Assembly (NCBI GenBank): GCA_030615105.1
Contig: JAUWZV010000005.1
Coordinates: 1-43,473 of the forward strand
Direction: 5' to 3'
Origin: Desulfobacteraceae bacterium
Lineage (GTDB): Bacteria; Desulfobacterota; DSM-4660; Desulfatiglandales; B25-G16
DNA: 43,473 nt
Shown here: positions 1 to 7,644 of the stretch, piece by piece
Numbering within the stretch: the stretch's first letter is position 1
How the letters are laid out: each line of letters starts with the position of its first letter
The notes under the pieces: model-generated
What the model saw: only the letters and a program-made list of their open reading frames with translations
The model's database searches: none
What the model was told of the DNA's origin: nothing
Translations under genes and position numbers: made by a program

Positions 1-88
1 CATCGCAAATGCTGTGCAAAAGTTTCTGTTCTTTTACATCTTTGATATTCTTTCCCAATTCTTCTATAATTTTTTCTTTGTCAGTCAT
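1..88 (-). CDS. Partial small protein, N-terminal 29 residues
   Basis: An ATG at 88-86 on the minus strand is preceded by a strong GGAGGT ribosome-binding site 6 nt away, and the frame stays open to the window edge. The visible residues start MTDKEKIIEELGKN and are charged and helix-forming, as in a short coiled-coil. It begins about 50 nt beyond the attC-like site, where the first gene of the next integron cassette would lie. No family is recognised, and most of the gene lies outside the window. Confidence 0.5.
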   Translation of the reverse strand, partial: MTDKEKIIEELGKNIKDVKEQKLLHSICD

Positions 89-136
89 AAAATAACCTCC
101 TTTTTATGAGTATTGGTTATGCGATGCCGTCGTTTC

Positions 137-227
137 GCCTAGCGTTCTGAGCGTAACTGAAGTCCAGCCGTAAGGCTGGATTTAAGCGGAGTGCCGAAGG
201 CACGAAGCCAGATACGCTCTGTTAGGT
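137..227 (-). other. attC-like recombination site (degenerate)
   Basis: Read on the minus strand, the site starts ACCTAAC, a perfect R'' box (RYYYAAC), and ends GCTAGGC, which differs from the R' box GTTRRRY at one consensus position. Inner boxes containing GAGCGTA and TACGCTC are complementary. The middle folds into two hairpins, TCCAGCC/GGCTGGA and GTGCC/GGCAC. The total length of 91 nt is within the attC range. It lies directly downstream of the ATPase gene and upstream of the next small gene, the right place for a cassette boundary. The R' mismatch and the lack of an integron integrase in the window keep this tentative. Confidence 0.4.
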
Positions 228-266
228 GAAGTAGCAGAGTTCTAGAATAGCAAAATTTGGTGATAT

Positions 267-2684
267 TCATTTATAGTATTCATCTAACTTAAGGTCTAGT
301 TTTCTACAAGGGCAAAAAATATGTTCATATCCATCCACTTTCTCATATCTTATAAATTTGTGGCAATTATCACACTCGATTTTATTCTCTATATTCTTCC
401 ATCTTTCAACAATCTCTCCAATTTCTGATGAAGTGTAAGGTATTTCGGGGTCTTTCCAATGAGCACAGAAATTCCTGAATCCTGTATCAGTTTCAAAATC
501 AGATATTAATTTTACAATTGAATGGGTTACCTTTAATTTCTCCTTTAATCTCTCTCTAAATGCTTGGAAAAGTTCAGAAAGGCTATGTTCATTCCTTCTG
601 TTATATTTCATTGAGGCTTCGCAATTTTCACAAAGTAGCTGAACTATCCATTCTAAATACACGCCAAATGTTCGCCCAGCCTCCGTAGGATTATCCTTTG
701 TGAGAAACTCATCTATTTGCTCGTAACTATTTTTTCCAGGTTCGATCCTTGGACCTATAGCATAATCCCAACCAAAAAAGTGTTTTCTTATCCACTGCGG
801 AAAGCTTCTCTGAAGGCGATCCAGCCAAATTGAATCATGAGTGAGAAGTAAAATCTGATAGTCAGAAAAGTTCTCTTCTAATAAATCAATTACACGCGGT
901 CTTTTATAAGCATCGAAACTATTTATGACATCATCAAGGATGATAAATTTGAAATCGGTGTTGAAATTCTTAATAGAAGCTAAAAATATAGAAAGTCCAA
1001 AGCTGTTAAGCTGTGACTCACTTAATATCTTATAAGCAGGACTAATCGGATCGCCACCAAATATAATCTCAAGCTCAACCGCCTTATCTTTTTCAGAAAT
1101 CAATTTGATTTTAGGATCGGCAATAACTTCGCTATCCTTCTCCAGTGTCTTGAAATATTTTGCAAGGTCAGAGGAAATTGCATCGAACGAGGCTTGCACA
1201 CCTCTCTTAGTTTCTTCGACATAGTCACCTCGTATCTTTTCATAGTCATCCTTTATTTCTTCAAGCATTTCGAATTTTTTATTTAATCGAGCCAAATTCA
1301 TGAAGCTCTTCTGCAAATTATTCGCCCGCTGGAAATCATCAACTAATGACCTCCGTGATTCGTCTTTTTCTAGGATTTCAACTTGCCTTAAAATCTTTTC
1401 TTTGATTTCACTTTCAGACTCTAATAAGGATTTATACCCCTCTGTACTTACCTTCGTAATAAAATCAAATTCTTTGTCTATGATTTCTATCTTTTTTTCT
1501 AGCATACCCTTACAATCTTTCAATAGTGGTTTTACATTTATCAAATTTCCCTTGAACTGTATAAGGGGTGGCTCTAGCTCTTTTTCTTCCAAATTCGAAC
1601 TAGCAGAATCAATTTTCCGAATAATCTCATCAATTGATGAAAGCAGCTTTTTCCTTTTGATATCAAGCTCATTTCTTCTTCTACTTAATTCATCTAGGTG
1701 ACCTTGTTTACTTTTTATATGTTCGATTAAATTACCTTCATAAGGTTGATCACAGAGAGGACACTTATCATATATTTTAAGAGACTCAAGAGCTTCTATA
1801 CCTTTCTCGTATAAATCTAAAAGAATTAGTTTTGATACTTCCTCTTCATCTCGTTTAAACGTTATAAGGTCTCTCTGAAATTCAGAAATATTTGAGCGTA
1901 TGTCTTCCACAGGATAGAATCGATTAATAATTCCTTGAATCTCTTTCCATAGCGAAAGTTTCTGGATCCTTTCTTCCTTTTCTACTTGCTCTCTTAATTT
2001 TTCAATGCTTGTCTCTACTTCAGCTAATTCTTTTACAGGTGCAATACCTTGACGATTGAGGATAGCATTTACGATTTTTATGAAATTCCCGATATCCTTA
2101 GGTCCCTCTCCAGAGACTTCTCGATACTCGTCTACAAGCCTATCTCTATCTCTTTGTAAACTTTCTAATTCTTGTTCTAGTCGTCCCGCACATGTCTGTA
2201 AATCATTTTGAATATTAAGTGCATTTGCAAAACCCGTAAACCGTGACAAGATTTCATACTTTTCCGCTTTCCGCTTATAAACAAATTCAGTTAGGTCTCT
2301 ATATCTCAAATGGCAAGGATGTTGAATACGTTCCCTTAACTTTGATAGGTTACCTTCGATTTTTGGATGAGTAATTCGATTTGGATCATATTCCATCTTA
2401 ATCTTTCCAATTTTGCCATCCGTAAATTCAACCTTTATGTATGCTTGTCCTTCACTCGCTTCTTTGTGAGGATAAGCTTGTGGGCCTGCTCCCTCTCGGG
2501 CAAGATACTCTATCTTACCAGAATATAGCCATTCCCATGCATCAACAATAGAGCTTTTTCCGCTACCATTCCGACCATAAATCATCATTGATAGAAGAGA
2601 ATGTCCCTTTTTGAAGTCAAGTTCTAAAGGAGGTGTGTTTACACCACGAAATCCCGAAATGGTGATCCTTTGAACTTCTCCCAT
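267..2684 (-). CDS. SMC/RloC-like ABC ATPase with zinc hook and C-terminal HEPN-like motif
   Basis: This is a large chromosome-maintenance-type ATPase. In track numbering, Walker A GRNGSGKSS is at residues 41-49. A long coiled coil follows, interrupted by a zinc-hook CPLC at 312-315. An ABC signature (LSESQ) and Walker B (FIILDD) come at about 560-610. The C-terminal 170 residues carry RNFCAH at 741-746, an exact RX4H motif with N after R as in HEPN ribonucleases, then a zinc-binding pair CDNC and CPC. The layout resembles the anticodon nuclease RloC, but the C-terminal domain is not one I can name. The GTG at 2696 in the track has no ribosome site; the ATG at 2684 has GGTGAG 7 nt upstream and is preferred. 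It is probably co-translated with the 54-aa ORF upstream. A defence role is inferred. Confidence 0.85.
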   Translation of the reverse strand: MGEVQRITISGFRGVNTPPLELDFKKGHSLLSMMIYGRNGSGKSSIVDAWEWLYSGKIEYLAREGAGPQAYPHKEASEGQAYIKVEFTDGKIGKIKMEYDPNRITHPKIEGNLSKLRERIQHPCHLRYRDLTEFVYKRKAEKYEILSRFTGFANALNIQNDLQTCAGRLEQELESLQRDRDRLVDEYREVSGEGPKDIGNFIKIVNAILNRQGIAPVKELAEVETSIEKLREQVEKEERIQKLSLWKEIQGIINRFYPVEDIRSNISEFQRDLITFKRDEEEVSKLILLDLYEKGIEALESLKIYDKCPLCDQPYEGNLIEHIKSKQGHLDELSRRRNELDIKRKKLLSSIDEIIRKIDSASSNLEEKELEPPLIQFKGNLINVKPLLKDCKGMLEKKIEIIDKEFDFITKVSTEGYKSLLESESEIKEKILRQVEILEKDESRRSLVDDFQRANNLQKSFMNLARLNKKFEMLEEIKDDYEKIRGDYVEETKRGVQASFDAISSDLAKYFKTLEKDSEVIADPKIKLISEKDKAVELEIIFGGDPISPAYKILSESQLNSFGLSIFLASIKNFNTDFKFIILDDVINSFDAYKRPRVIDLLEENFSDYQILLLTHDSIWLDRLQRSFPQWIRKHFFGWDYAIGPRIEPGKNSYEQIDEFLTKDNPTEAGRTFGVYLEWIVQLLCENCEASMKYNRRNEHSLSELFQAFRERLKEKLKVTHSIVKLISDFETDTGFRNFCAHWKDPEIPYTSSEIGEIVERWKNIENKIECDNCHKFIRYEKVDGYEHIFCPCRKLDLKLDEYYK

Positions 2685-2685
2685 G

Positions 2686-2850
2686 TTAATTCTCACCTAT
2701 ATTTTTTTCTAATTGTTCAGATACCCAATTCATGAATTTATCGATATTAAACCTATCTTCAGAAATACATGCTCTTATTTCAGCAATTACCTCTTTTTTA
2801 TATTTTCCTGAATTAATAGCTTCTTCAAACCATTTAATAGGAGCTCTCAT
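2686..2850 (-). CDS. Small 54-aa protein upstream of the ATPase
   Basis: This ORF is too short for the track. The ATG at 2850-2848 follows GGGGTGATTGG, a good ribosome site, and the TAA at 2688-2686 lies one base before the ATPase ATG, so the two should be translationally coupled. The product (MRAPIKWFEEAINSG...) is 54 residues, acidic-amphipathic and probably alpha-helical, with two tryptophans and no transmembrane segment. I recognise no family. Its tight coupling suggests a partner, regulator or antitoxin for the ATPase, which is inference. Confidence 0.55.
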   Translation of the reverse strand: MRAPIKWFEEAINSGKYKKEVIAEIRACISEDRFNIDKFMNWVSEQLEKNIGEN

Positions 2851-2860
2851 CCAATCACCC

Positions 2861-2926
2861 CTAATATATTAAAGCTGCTATTTCACCTGACTTGTTCATA
2901 TCCGACAACGTCGTATATACTTTCAT
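2861..2926 (-). CDS. Possible 21-aa leader ORF
   Basis: An ATG with GAGGAT 7 nt upstream opens a 21-codon frame (MKVYTTLSDMNKSG...) that ends 11 nt before the 54-aa ORF. Its start overlaps the TGA of the recombinase remnant. It may be a leader peptide or simply the frameshifted tail of that recombinase. Confidence 0.2.
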   Translation of the reverse strand: MKVYTTLSDMNKSGEIAALIY

Positions 2927-3198
2927 TTTTTTATCCTCATAAAATCCTTGTTACTTACATGGGTATAAATTTCCGTGGTTTTTGAGCTTTTATGTCCTAA
3001 TAGCTCTTGAATATATCTAAGATGCACCTCTTTCCAGTAAATGAGTAGCAAATGAGTGACGTAAGCTATGCGCACTAATTGTTTTCTTATTCTTGAATCT
3101 TTGAAAGTCTTCTCAAAAACTCGCTGAACAGTTCTGATGGTAACATTTCTTTCTTTATCAGGACCAGGGAATAGCCACCTGGAAGGATTATATTCTTT
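2923..3198 (-). pseudogene. Tyrosine recombinase (XerC/D-type integrase), decayed C-terminal part
   Basis: Minus-strand translation gives the hallmark catalytic region in pieces: NPSRWLFPGPDKERNVTIRT, then in another frame HSLRHSFATHLLERG, then LGHKSSKTTEIYTHVSNKD. The RHSFATH box and the LGH...YTHV box with the catalytic tyrosine are clear. At least two frameshifts separate these parts and the N-terminal core-binding domain is gone, so it is dead. I see none of the extra patch typical of integron integrases, so it is a Xer/phage-type enzyme. It probably marks a past integration event next to the ATPase module. Confidence 0.75.
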
Positions 3199-3518
3199 CT
3201 AATAAGGTTTTGGCCTCTAAGAAATCCTCCACATATAAAGGTCATAATATAACCGGCTTACCCTATACAGCCACTTCCAATATATTTTGTCCACCAAGGG
3301 GAACAAGGTTGCCACCGCAAAAGATTATTGAAGATTATCAGAAATCTAAATACTTAAAAAAATAGCAAGGCCTTAATCTAATCCAATTAAATATAATAAA
3401 GTCTAATAAAAAACTTGGCAAGGATTTAAAATTTTACAAGATTCCAATATTCTTCCATGCTACTAATATCTCAAATTGGCTTTACAAGGAAGAGATAATT
3501 ATGTTAAGAAATTTGTAA
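3174..3518 (+). pseudogene. Unrecognised ORF remnant with one internal stop
   Basis: A single plus-strand frame of about 114 codons runs from about 3174 to TAA 3516-3518, broken only by TAG at 3363-3365. The translation has protein-like composition (LPYTATSNIFCPPRGTRLPP, then KFYKIPIFFHATNISNW) but no recognisable start or family. Its 5' part meets the recombinase remnant head-on, so it was probably truncated by that insertion or a deletion. Function unknown. Confidence 0.35.
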
Positions 3519-3522
3519 CTAT

Positions 3523-3750
3523 TCAGCCACCAAGGCACAAAGACTCAAAGACCTGCCCGACGGACGGCAGGCGGGGAAGATGAATATAAATTGAATAACG
3601 GAGTTTTCATATTAATGAGCCTAAGGCTCATTAATTTCAATGTGCCACGCATTTAAAAAGGCTATTATAAAGAATAATTCTATAATCTTGGTGTCTGCCC
3701 GCCCGCCTCGCCTTAGGCGAGGCGGGCGGGTCTTGGTGCCTTTGTGGCAA
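3523..3750. repeat. CCACCAAGGCACAAAG-bounded repeat element
   Basis: The left end GCCACCAAGGCACAAAGA and the right end TCTTGGTGCCTTTGTGGC are near-perfect inverted copies about 225 bp apart. Inside are a CCTGCCCG...CAGGCGGG palindrome (about 3554-3576), a 25-bp perfect palindrome ATTAATGAGCC/TAA/GGCTCATTAAT (3611-3635), and a second GC-rich palindrome CCGCCTCGCC/TTA/GGCGAGGCGG (about 3697-3731). It lies just upstream of tpiA and encodes the spurious N-terminal extension of that ORF. Confidence 0.6.
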
Positions 3751-3776
3751 GATACCTGAGTAGTTATAACAGGACA

Positions 3777-4547
3777 ATGAAAAACAGAAAAGCTTTAATG
3801 GCAGGTAACTGGAAGATGAATCTCTCCCTTAGTGAGGCAAGTGATCTCCTTATCAGGATTAAAGGGGCTAAAATAGATTTTAGTAAGGTTGATGTACTTG
3901 TTGCACCCCCCTTTACTGCCATGCAATTGGCAACTGAACTACTTGCCGGGACAGATATCCTTATTGCAGGGCAGAATATGCACTGGGAGGCGGAAGGAGC
4001 CTTTACGGGTGAGATTTCTCCCCTGATGCTTAAGGAGGCAGGTTGCAGCCATATAATCCTTGGACACTCAGAGAGAAGAAAGCTCTTTTTTGAAACCAGT
4101 GAGATAATTGATAGGAAAGTGGATGCAGCAATTAAGGCAGGATTGATACCCATTGTATGCATTGGTGAGACATTAAAAGAGAGAGAGGAAAAAAAGACAT
4201 TTGATATTATCAAAGACCAGTTAAATAAATCACTTAAGTTCTTTTCTCAGAAGGAAAGCCTGCCTGCTGAATTGATTCTGGCCTATGAACCTGTTTGGGC
4301 CATAGGCACAGGAAAAACAGCCACTTCTGAGGAGGCACAAGAGGTACATCTTTTTGTACGAAGGTGGCTGAGGGAAAATTTTGACAATGATACAGGCAAA
4401 GCTATTAGGATACTTTATGGTGGCAGTGTAAGGCCGGACAATATTAAAGAGCTAATGTTGGTGCCAGATATTGATGGTGCATTGATTGGAGGGGCAAGTT
4501 TAAATGCCAATTCATTCCTTTCCATCATCCAATTTTATGAGAGTTGA
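3777..4547 (+). CDS. tpiA: Triosephosphate isomerase
   Basis: Interconverts dihydroxyacetone phosphate and glyceraldehyde 3-phosphate in glycolysis, in the cytoplasm. The 256-aa product has every family landmark: GNWKMN with the substrate lysine at the N-terminus, ILGHSERR with the catalytic histidine, AYEPVWAIGTG with the catalytic glutamate and loop 6, and LYGGSV near the C-terminus. The track start at 3744 adds 11 residues read from the upstream repeat; the ATG at 3777 gives the normal N-terminus (MKNRKALMAGNWKMN), though its AGGA ribosome site is weak. The gene stands alone between repeat-rich spacers, with no gap, pgk or secG neighbour in the window. Confidence 0.95.
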   Translation: MKNRKALMAGNWKMNLSLSEASDLLIRIKGAKIDFSKVDVLVAPPFTAMQLATELLAGTDILIAGQNMHWEAEGAFTGEISPLMLKEAGCSHIILGHSERRKLFFETSEIIDRKVDAAIKAGLIPIVCIGETLKEREEKKTFDIIKDQLNKSLKFFSQKESLPAELILAYEPVWAIGTGKTATSEEAQEVHLFVRRWLRENFDNDTGKAIRILYGGSVRPDNIKELMLVPDIDGALIGGASLNANSFLSIIQFYES

Positions 4548-4813
4548 TTTCCTCTTAAGCCTTTTATCTTATTTATCCATTTCACATAAAATACCTTCCT
4601 TCAAAGATTTCCTTAAATAAGATTAGCAGCAGTGGAATTATGACCTATGAAGTGAACCCCATAGACTGCACAAAATGTGATAGAGTATTAGACAGGATCA
4701 TCCCCCCATAGAGGGAGAAAGGATAAAAAAAGTGCTAAGCTTCGAGTACCTTTTCTTCTCTTGAATAACCTCAGTTGCCGAATTCTAAGCTCTACAGTTC
4801 TTCATGTCTCAGG
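4548..4813. other. Intergenic spacer, nothing recognised
   Basis: AT-rich sequence downstream of tpiA, leading into the MITE-like element. I see no ORF with a ribosome site, no RNA gene and no clear terminator hairpin. Confidence 0.4.
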
Positions 4814-5056
4814 ATCAGTATTGTGAGGCCAAAATTGACGGCTTCGTAAAAAGTCGGTTTCAGTGAATGTGTCCTTTCGACCCCTTCGCTTCTGTCATTC
4901 CGAGCGAAGCGAGGAATCTTAGTATTATGCTCAGGACAGGCTCCGGGAGAAATCTTATATTTTCAGCATGTTAGACCGAAAAGATTTCTCGCTTCGCTCG
5001 AAATGACAAGGTATGTGGACTTTTTACGAGTTTATCAGTATTGTGAGGCCAAAATT
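4814..5056. mobile_element. MITE-like element with 23-bp flanking direct repeats
   Basis: A 23-bp sequence ATCAGTATTGTGAGGCCAAAATT occurs exactly twice, at 4814-4836 and 5034-5056. The 197 bp between them have inverted ends sharing TCGTAAAAAGTC / GACTTTTTACGA. Nested inside is a second inverted pair, GTCATTCCGAGCGAAGCGAG and CTCGCTTCGCTCGAAATGAC. There is no coding capacity. The arrangement is that of a small non-autonomous element with a long target duplication or duplicated flank. Confidence 0.65.
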
Positions 5057-5216
5057 AAACTAGCATCATTTTTTTAAAACTTCATCCGCTTTGCCCTTCT
5101 CAAAATATATCTAAATTTAAGGTCTAATATCACATCTTTCTATTTTCTTGACAATGGGCATATCTTTCATTAAAATTCAAGTATATTAATTGATATAGTT
5201 AGAAAGGGGAAATTTT

Positions 5217-5504
5217 ATGTCATTAAAAGTGGTTACAGCACTTAAAGCACGGCAAATATTTGGTACAATAATGAATGCGGTATCATTCAGGAACGACCAG
5301 TATATTGTGGAAAGAAAAGGGATGCCTATGGTGGCTATTATTCCTGTTAAGAAATTCATGCAAATGGATAAGGCAAGACAACGGTTTTTTAGTAATATGT
5401 CAAAAATTAGTGATTCTTTTATTAGAGAAGAACCCAATAAGCTCGACGATATTTTGGAAGAAGCCACACAGGCAGCTAAAAAAATCGAAATCTCTCAGGA
5501 ATAA
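5217..5504 (+). CDS. Phd/YefM-family antitoxin
   Basis: A 95-aa protein whose N-terminal half (VVTALKARQIFGTIMNAV, then QYIVERKGMPMVAIIPVKKF) has the Phd/YefM fold pattern. This domain binds operator DNA, and the C-terminal tail would neutralise the toxin. AAGGGG lies 8 nt before the ATG. It is followed after 6 nt by a PIN-domain gene, the standard antitoxin-toxin order, and such pairs are usually autoregulated. Complete, no defects seen. Confidence 0.85.
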   Translation: MSLKVVTALKARQIFGTIMNAVSFRNDQYIVERKGMPMVAIIPVKKFMQMDKARQRFFSNMSKISDSFIREEPNKLDDILEEATQAAKKIEISQE

Positions 5505-5510
5505 GTATTT

Positions 5511-5948
5511 GTGAAGATTGTTGTCGATGCCAACCTTTTTGCCAGCGGTCTAATCAAGCCGAATTCAAATCCCGGCAAGATTCTTGATCTGGTCAAACAA
5601 AATCAAGTGGAACTGATTTTATCTCCCTCTATTATAAAAGAAATAAAACGTATTTTATTGTATCCCGAAATTCAAAAGTACCATCGTAAAACCCCTCAGG
5701 AAATAGATGCATATTTTGAAGATATCTTAATGTTTGCATGGATTGTTGAAGGAAAAGAAATAGTTGATGTAATTAAAGATGATCCCGCAGATAATAGATA
5801 TTTGGCATGTGCTTATGAAGGCGAAGCAGATCATATTGTTTCTGGAGACCATCACTTGTTAGACTTAGAAACTTATCAGGGAATTGATAGTATTAGTGCA
5901 AAGGCATTCCTAAATCTTTGGGAAATACAAGAGAAAACTTTAAAATAA
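5511..5948 (+). CDS. PIN-domain toxin (COG1569-like)
   Basis: A 145-aa PIN-domain ribonuclease, predicted to cleave RNA when freed from the Phd-like antitoxin upstream. It starts at a GTG. Acidic metal-binding residues are in the expected places: D6 in VVDANLF, E44 in IIKEIKR, D94 in DDPADNR and D113 in SGDHH. Length and motifs match the COG1569 PIN toxin family. All active-site acids are present, so it is probably functional. Confidence 0.85.
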   Translation: MKIVVDANLFASGLIKPNSNPGKILDLVKQNQVELILSPSIIKEIKRILLYPEIQKYHRKTPQEIDAYFEDILMFAWIVEGKEIVDVIKDDPADNRYLACAYEGEADHIVSGDHHLLDLETYQGIDSISAKAFLNLWEIQEKTLK

Positions 5949-5980
5949 ATCCACACCATTTAAACTGAAGGAAGAGCAAT

Positions 5981-6382
5981 TTGGATAGTTCAAGCAGACC
6001 ATCTGATAAGGCCAGAGAGGTATTAAAAAAAGCAAGAAGATTTATCTTTCACGAGAAAAGAATTCCTTTTGCCTTCCTTTTTGGCTCTTATGCACAAGGA
6101 GGAGAAACTGTTCTTTCTGATATAGATATAGCAATCTATTTTAACGACATGGATGAAGATGAAAAGATAGTGTATGAACACAGATTATCCCTTGCATTTG
6201 ATGAACAAGTTAATGTCATGAGACTTGAGGATGAGGATACATCTCCAGTAATACGGTTGAGAGCTATAGAAGGGATTCCGATTACTATAAAGGACGACGA
6301 TTTTTTAAACCGTTTTATCCTTTCAATTATCCATCGAGCCTTTGAGGCCGAGATAGTGCTTGCAAGGATCCAGAAGATTTAA
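5981..6382 (+). CDS. mntA: MntA-type nucleotidyltransferase antitoxin
   Basis: A 133-aa minimal nucleotidyltransferase. GSYAQG at 35-40 and SDIDIAI with D47 and D49 form the nucleotide- and metal-binding site. In characterised MntA/HepT pairs this enzyme AMPylates the HEPN toxin on a tyrosine and so silences it. The gene starts with TTG behind AAGGAAGAG. Its TAA overlaps the ATG of hepT by one base (TAATG), showing tight coupling. Residues needed for catalysis are present. Confidence 0.88.
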   Translation: MDSSSRPSDKAREVLKKARRFIFHEKRIPFAFLFGSYAQGGETVLSDIDIAIYFNDMDEDEKIVYEHRLSLAFDEQVNVMRLEDEDTSPVIRLRAIEGIPITIKDDDFLNRFILSIIHRAFEAEIVLARIQKI

Positions 6383-6816
6383 TGATTGATCACAAAGCAT
6401 ATTCAATTCTAAGTTTTTTAAAGGAAGAGATCGAGTATTTTGAAGCTAAGGCAAAAGATATCACCTTCGAAGATTTTACTTCAAACAAGGATCTTAGAAA
6501 AATCCTGAATTCGACCCTAAATGAATTGGTCTTAGCCCTTGTTGACCTTGCTGGTGAATGTTTAAGAAAGGGTGGAAGAAGGGTCCCAACGACCTATAGG
6601 GAAATAATCCTCACCACTGGTGAAATACTTGGTGATATTGCCATAAAGGCTGGTCCTCTTGCTAAGTTAAGAAATGAAACTATACATGAATATATGAATT
6701 TGAATTGGAAAAATATTCAATATCTGAGGGCAAAGGGGCTAGGAATCATAAGAGAATACGTTGATATAGCAGAAAATATTCTGTTTACTCCTGATAATAC
6801 TGGTAAAAAATCCTAA
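6382..6816 (+). CDS. hepT: HepT-type HEPN ribonuclease toxin
   Basis: A 144-aa all-helical HEPN toxin paired with MntA. The catalytic motif RNETIHEY gives R97-X4-H102-X-Y104, the complete RX4HXY motif. The tyrosine is the residue that MntA modifies in studied systems. The upstream region (DLAGECLRKGGRRVPTTY) fits the DUF86/HepT family. The toxin appears intact. The pair lies directly after the Phd/PIN pair, so two complete modules are adjacent. Confidence 0.88.
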   Translation: MIDHKAYSILSFLKEEIEYFEAKAKDITFEDFTSNKDLRKILNSTLNELVLALVDLAGECLRKGGRRVPTTYREIILTTGEILGDIAIKAGPLAKLRNETIHEYMNLNWKNIQYLRAKGLGIIREYVDIAENILFTPDNTGKKS

Positions 6817-6938
6817 TGAAAAAAGCACCTCACAAGACAAAATAAAATACATTATTATGTATCGACTAAAACAAGCCCTTCCTGGGGAGTAGCTTTTATA
6901 CCCAATGTACTGTCTTAGACCGAGGTATCGCCCGCATA

Positions 6939-7180
6939 ATGATCGGCGAAAAATCAAATAGTACCGAAGCGATTGATATCAACAATTTGCATCAACCAGA
7001 ACCTCTTTCAAAAAGGGTTGTCAGGGGTGGAATATGGGTTTTTGCATTAAGGATTACCACTCGCGGGCTTGGTTTTATCCGAACAATAATCCTTGCTCGT
7101 TTGCTGGCTCCGGAAGACTTTGGACTTCTTGGGATAGCCACACTGTCTATAGCAAAACTTGATTGTATAGGAAATTCCTT
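6939..7180 (+). pseudogene. Polysaccharide flippase, N-terminal remnant
   Basis: Residues 22-70 (LSKRVVRGGIWVFALRITTR, then ARLLAPEDFGLLGIATL) match the first helix and loop of the Wzx/RfbX-like flippase family, which normally has about 450 residues and 12-14 helices. Homology stops after some 70 residues, where a GC-rich palindromic repeat follows. No remainder is present downstream, so this is a broken gene end. Confidence 0.65.
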
Positions 7181-7238
7181 TTTTTCACCCCCTCCCAAAC
7201 CCTTCCCCTTGAAGGGGGAGGGCAGGGTGGGGGTGGTA
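7180..7238. repeat. GC-rich palindromic repeat (CCCTCCC...GGGAGGG type)
   Basis: CCCTTCCCCTTGAAGGGGGAGGG forms a hairpin, flanked by CACCCCCTCCC on the left and GGGTGGGGGTG on the right. It separates the flippase remnant from a PIN-domain remnant and seems to have inserted into, or replaced, coding sequence. Confidence 0.55.
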
Positions 7239-7239
7239 A

Positions 7240-7383
7240 CTAGATTTGCTCAGGGAATTCTATGGTAAAATCAGTATTTCACCATCAGTTTGGAGAGAGG
7301 TTGTTGAAGAAGTAAGTGGGAGATCAGGCAGTATAGAGGTTATGCAAGCGCATCAATCAGGGTGGATAGAGATTGTAGTTTAA
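7240..7383 (+). pseudogene. PIN-like (DUF3368-type) protein, C-terminal remnant
   Basis: Frame 7240-7383 reads LDLLREFYGKISISPSVWRE and then a 27-residue tail ending in WIEIVV. This is the pattern of the C-terminal half of DUF3368-type PIN proteins (LDLL..LYG.I.IP..VW.EVV). The N-terminal half with the first catalytic aspartate is missing, lost at the repeat just upstream. Not expected to be expressed as a working toxin. Confidence 0.55.
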
Positions 7384-7398
7384 TTAGGAAATATATAT

Positions 7399-7644
7399 AT
7401 GGTATCATTTAAAATAAAATCCAGGCCCCTAAGAGTGATGGGAAGACAAGATATGGAATGGATTGCTAAACACCAAAAAGAAATAGACGTGCATAGTGGA
7501 AAATGGATTGCTGTCTGCAATGATGAAATAGTCGGAATTAGCAAAACGGCAAAGGATGCTTTACAACAAAGCAAAGAAAAAGGATTACATAAACCACACC
7601 TGACAATGGTGATGCGAAAAGATGAAGGCATGTATATCTTATGA
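7399..7644 (+). CDS. DUF5678-like small protein
   Basis: An 81-aa soluble protein. The core HSGKWIAVCNDEIVGISKTA resembles the DUF5678 pattern (GKWVAV..GEIVA.G.....). Function unknown. In many genomes such genes sit next to a retropepsin-like gene; here the last four bases ATGA overlap the start of exactly such a remnant. The ribosome site is weak. Confidence 0.6.
   Translation: MVSFKIKSRPLRVMGRQDMEWIAKHQKEIDVHSGKWIAVCNDEIVGISKTAKDALQQSKEKGLHKPHLTMVMRKDEGMYIL

Noticed and set aside
1300-1701. 133-aa plus-strand ORF
   Set aside because: It is the antisense shadow of the ATPase coiled coil, rich in S and F, without a ribosome site.
2923-3198. Integron integrase (IntI)
   Set aside because: The remnant lacks the IntI-specific insert before the RHSFATH box, and it has the wrong orientation for a classic integron platform.
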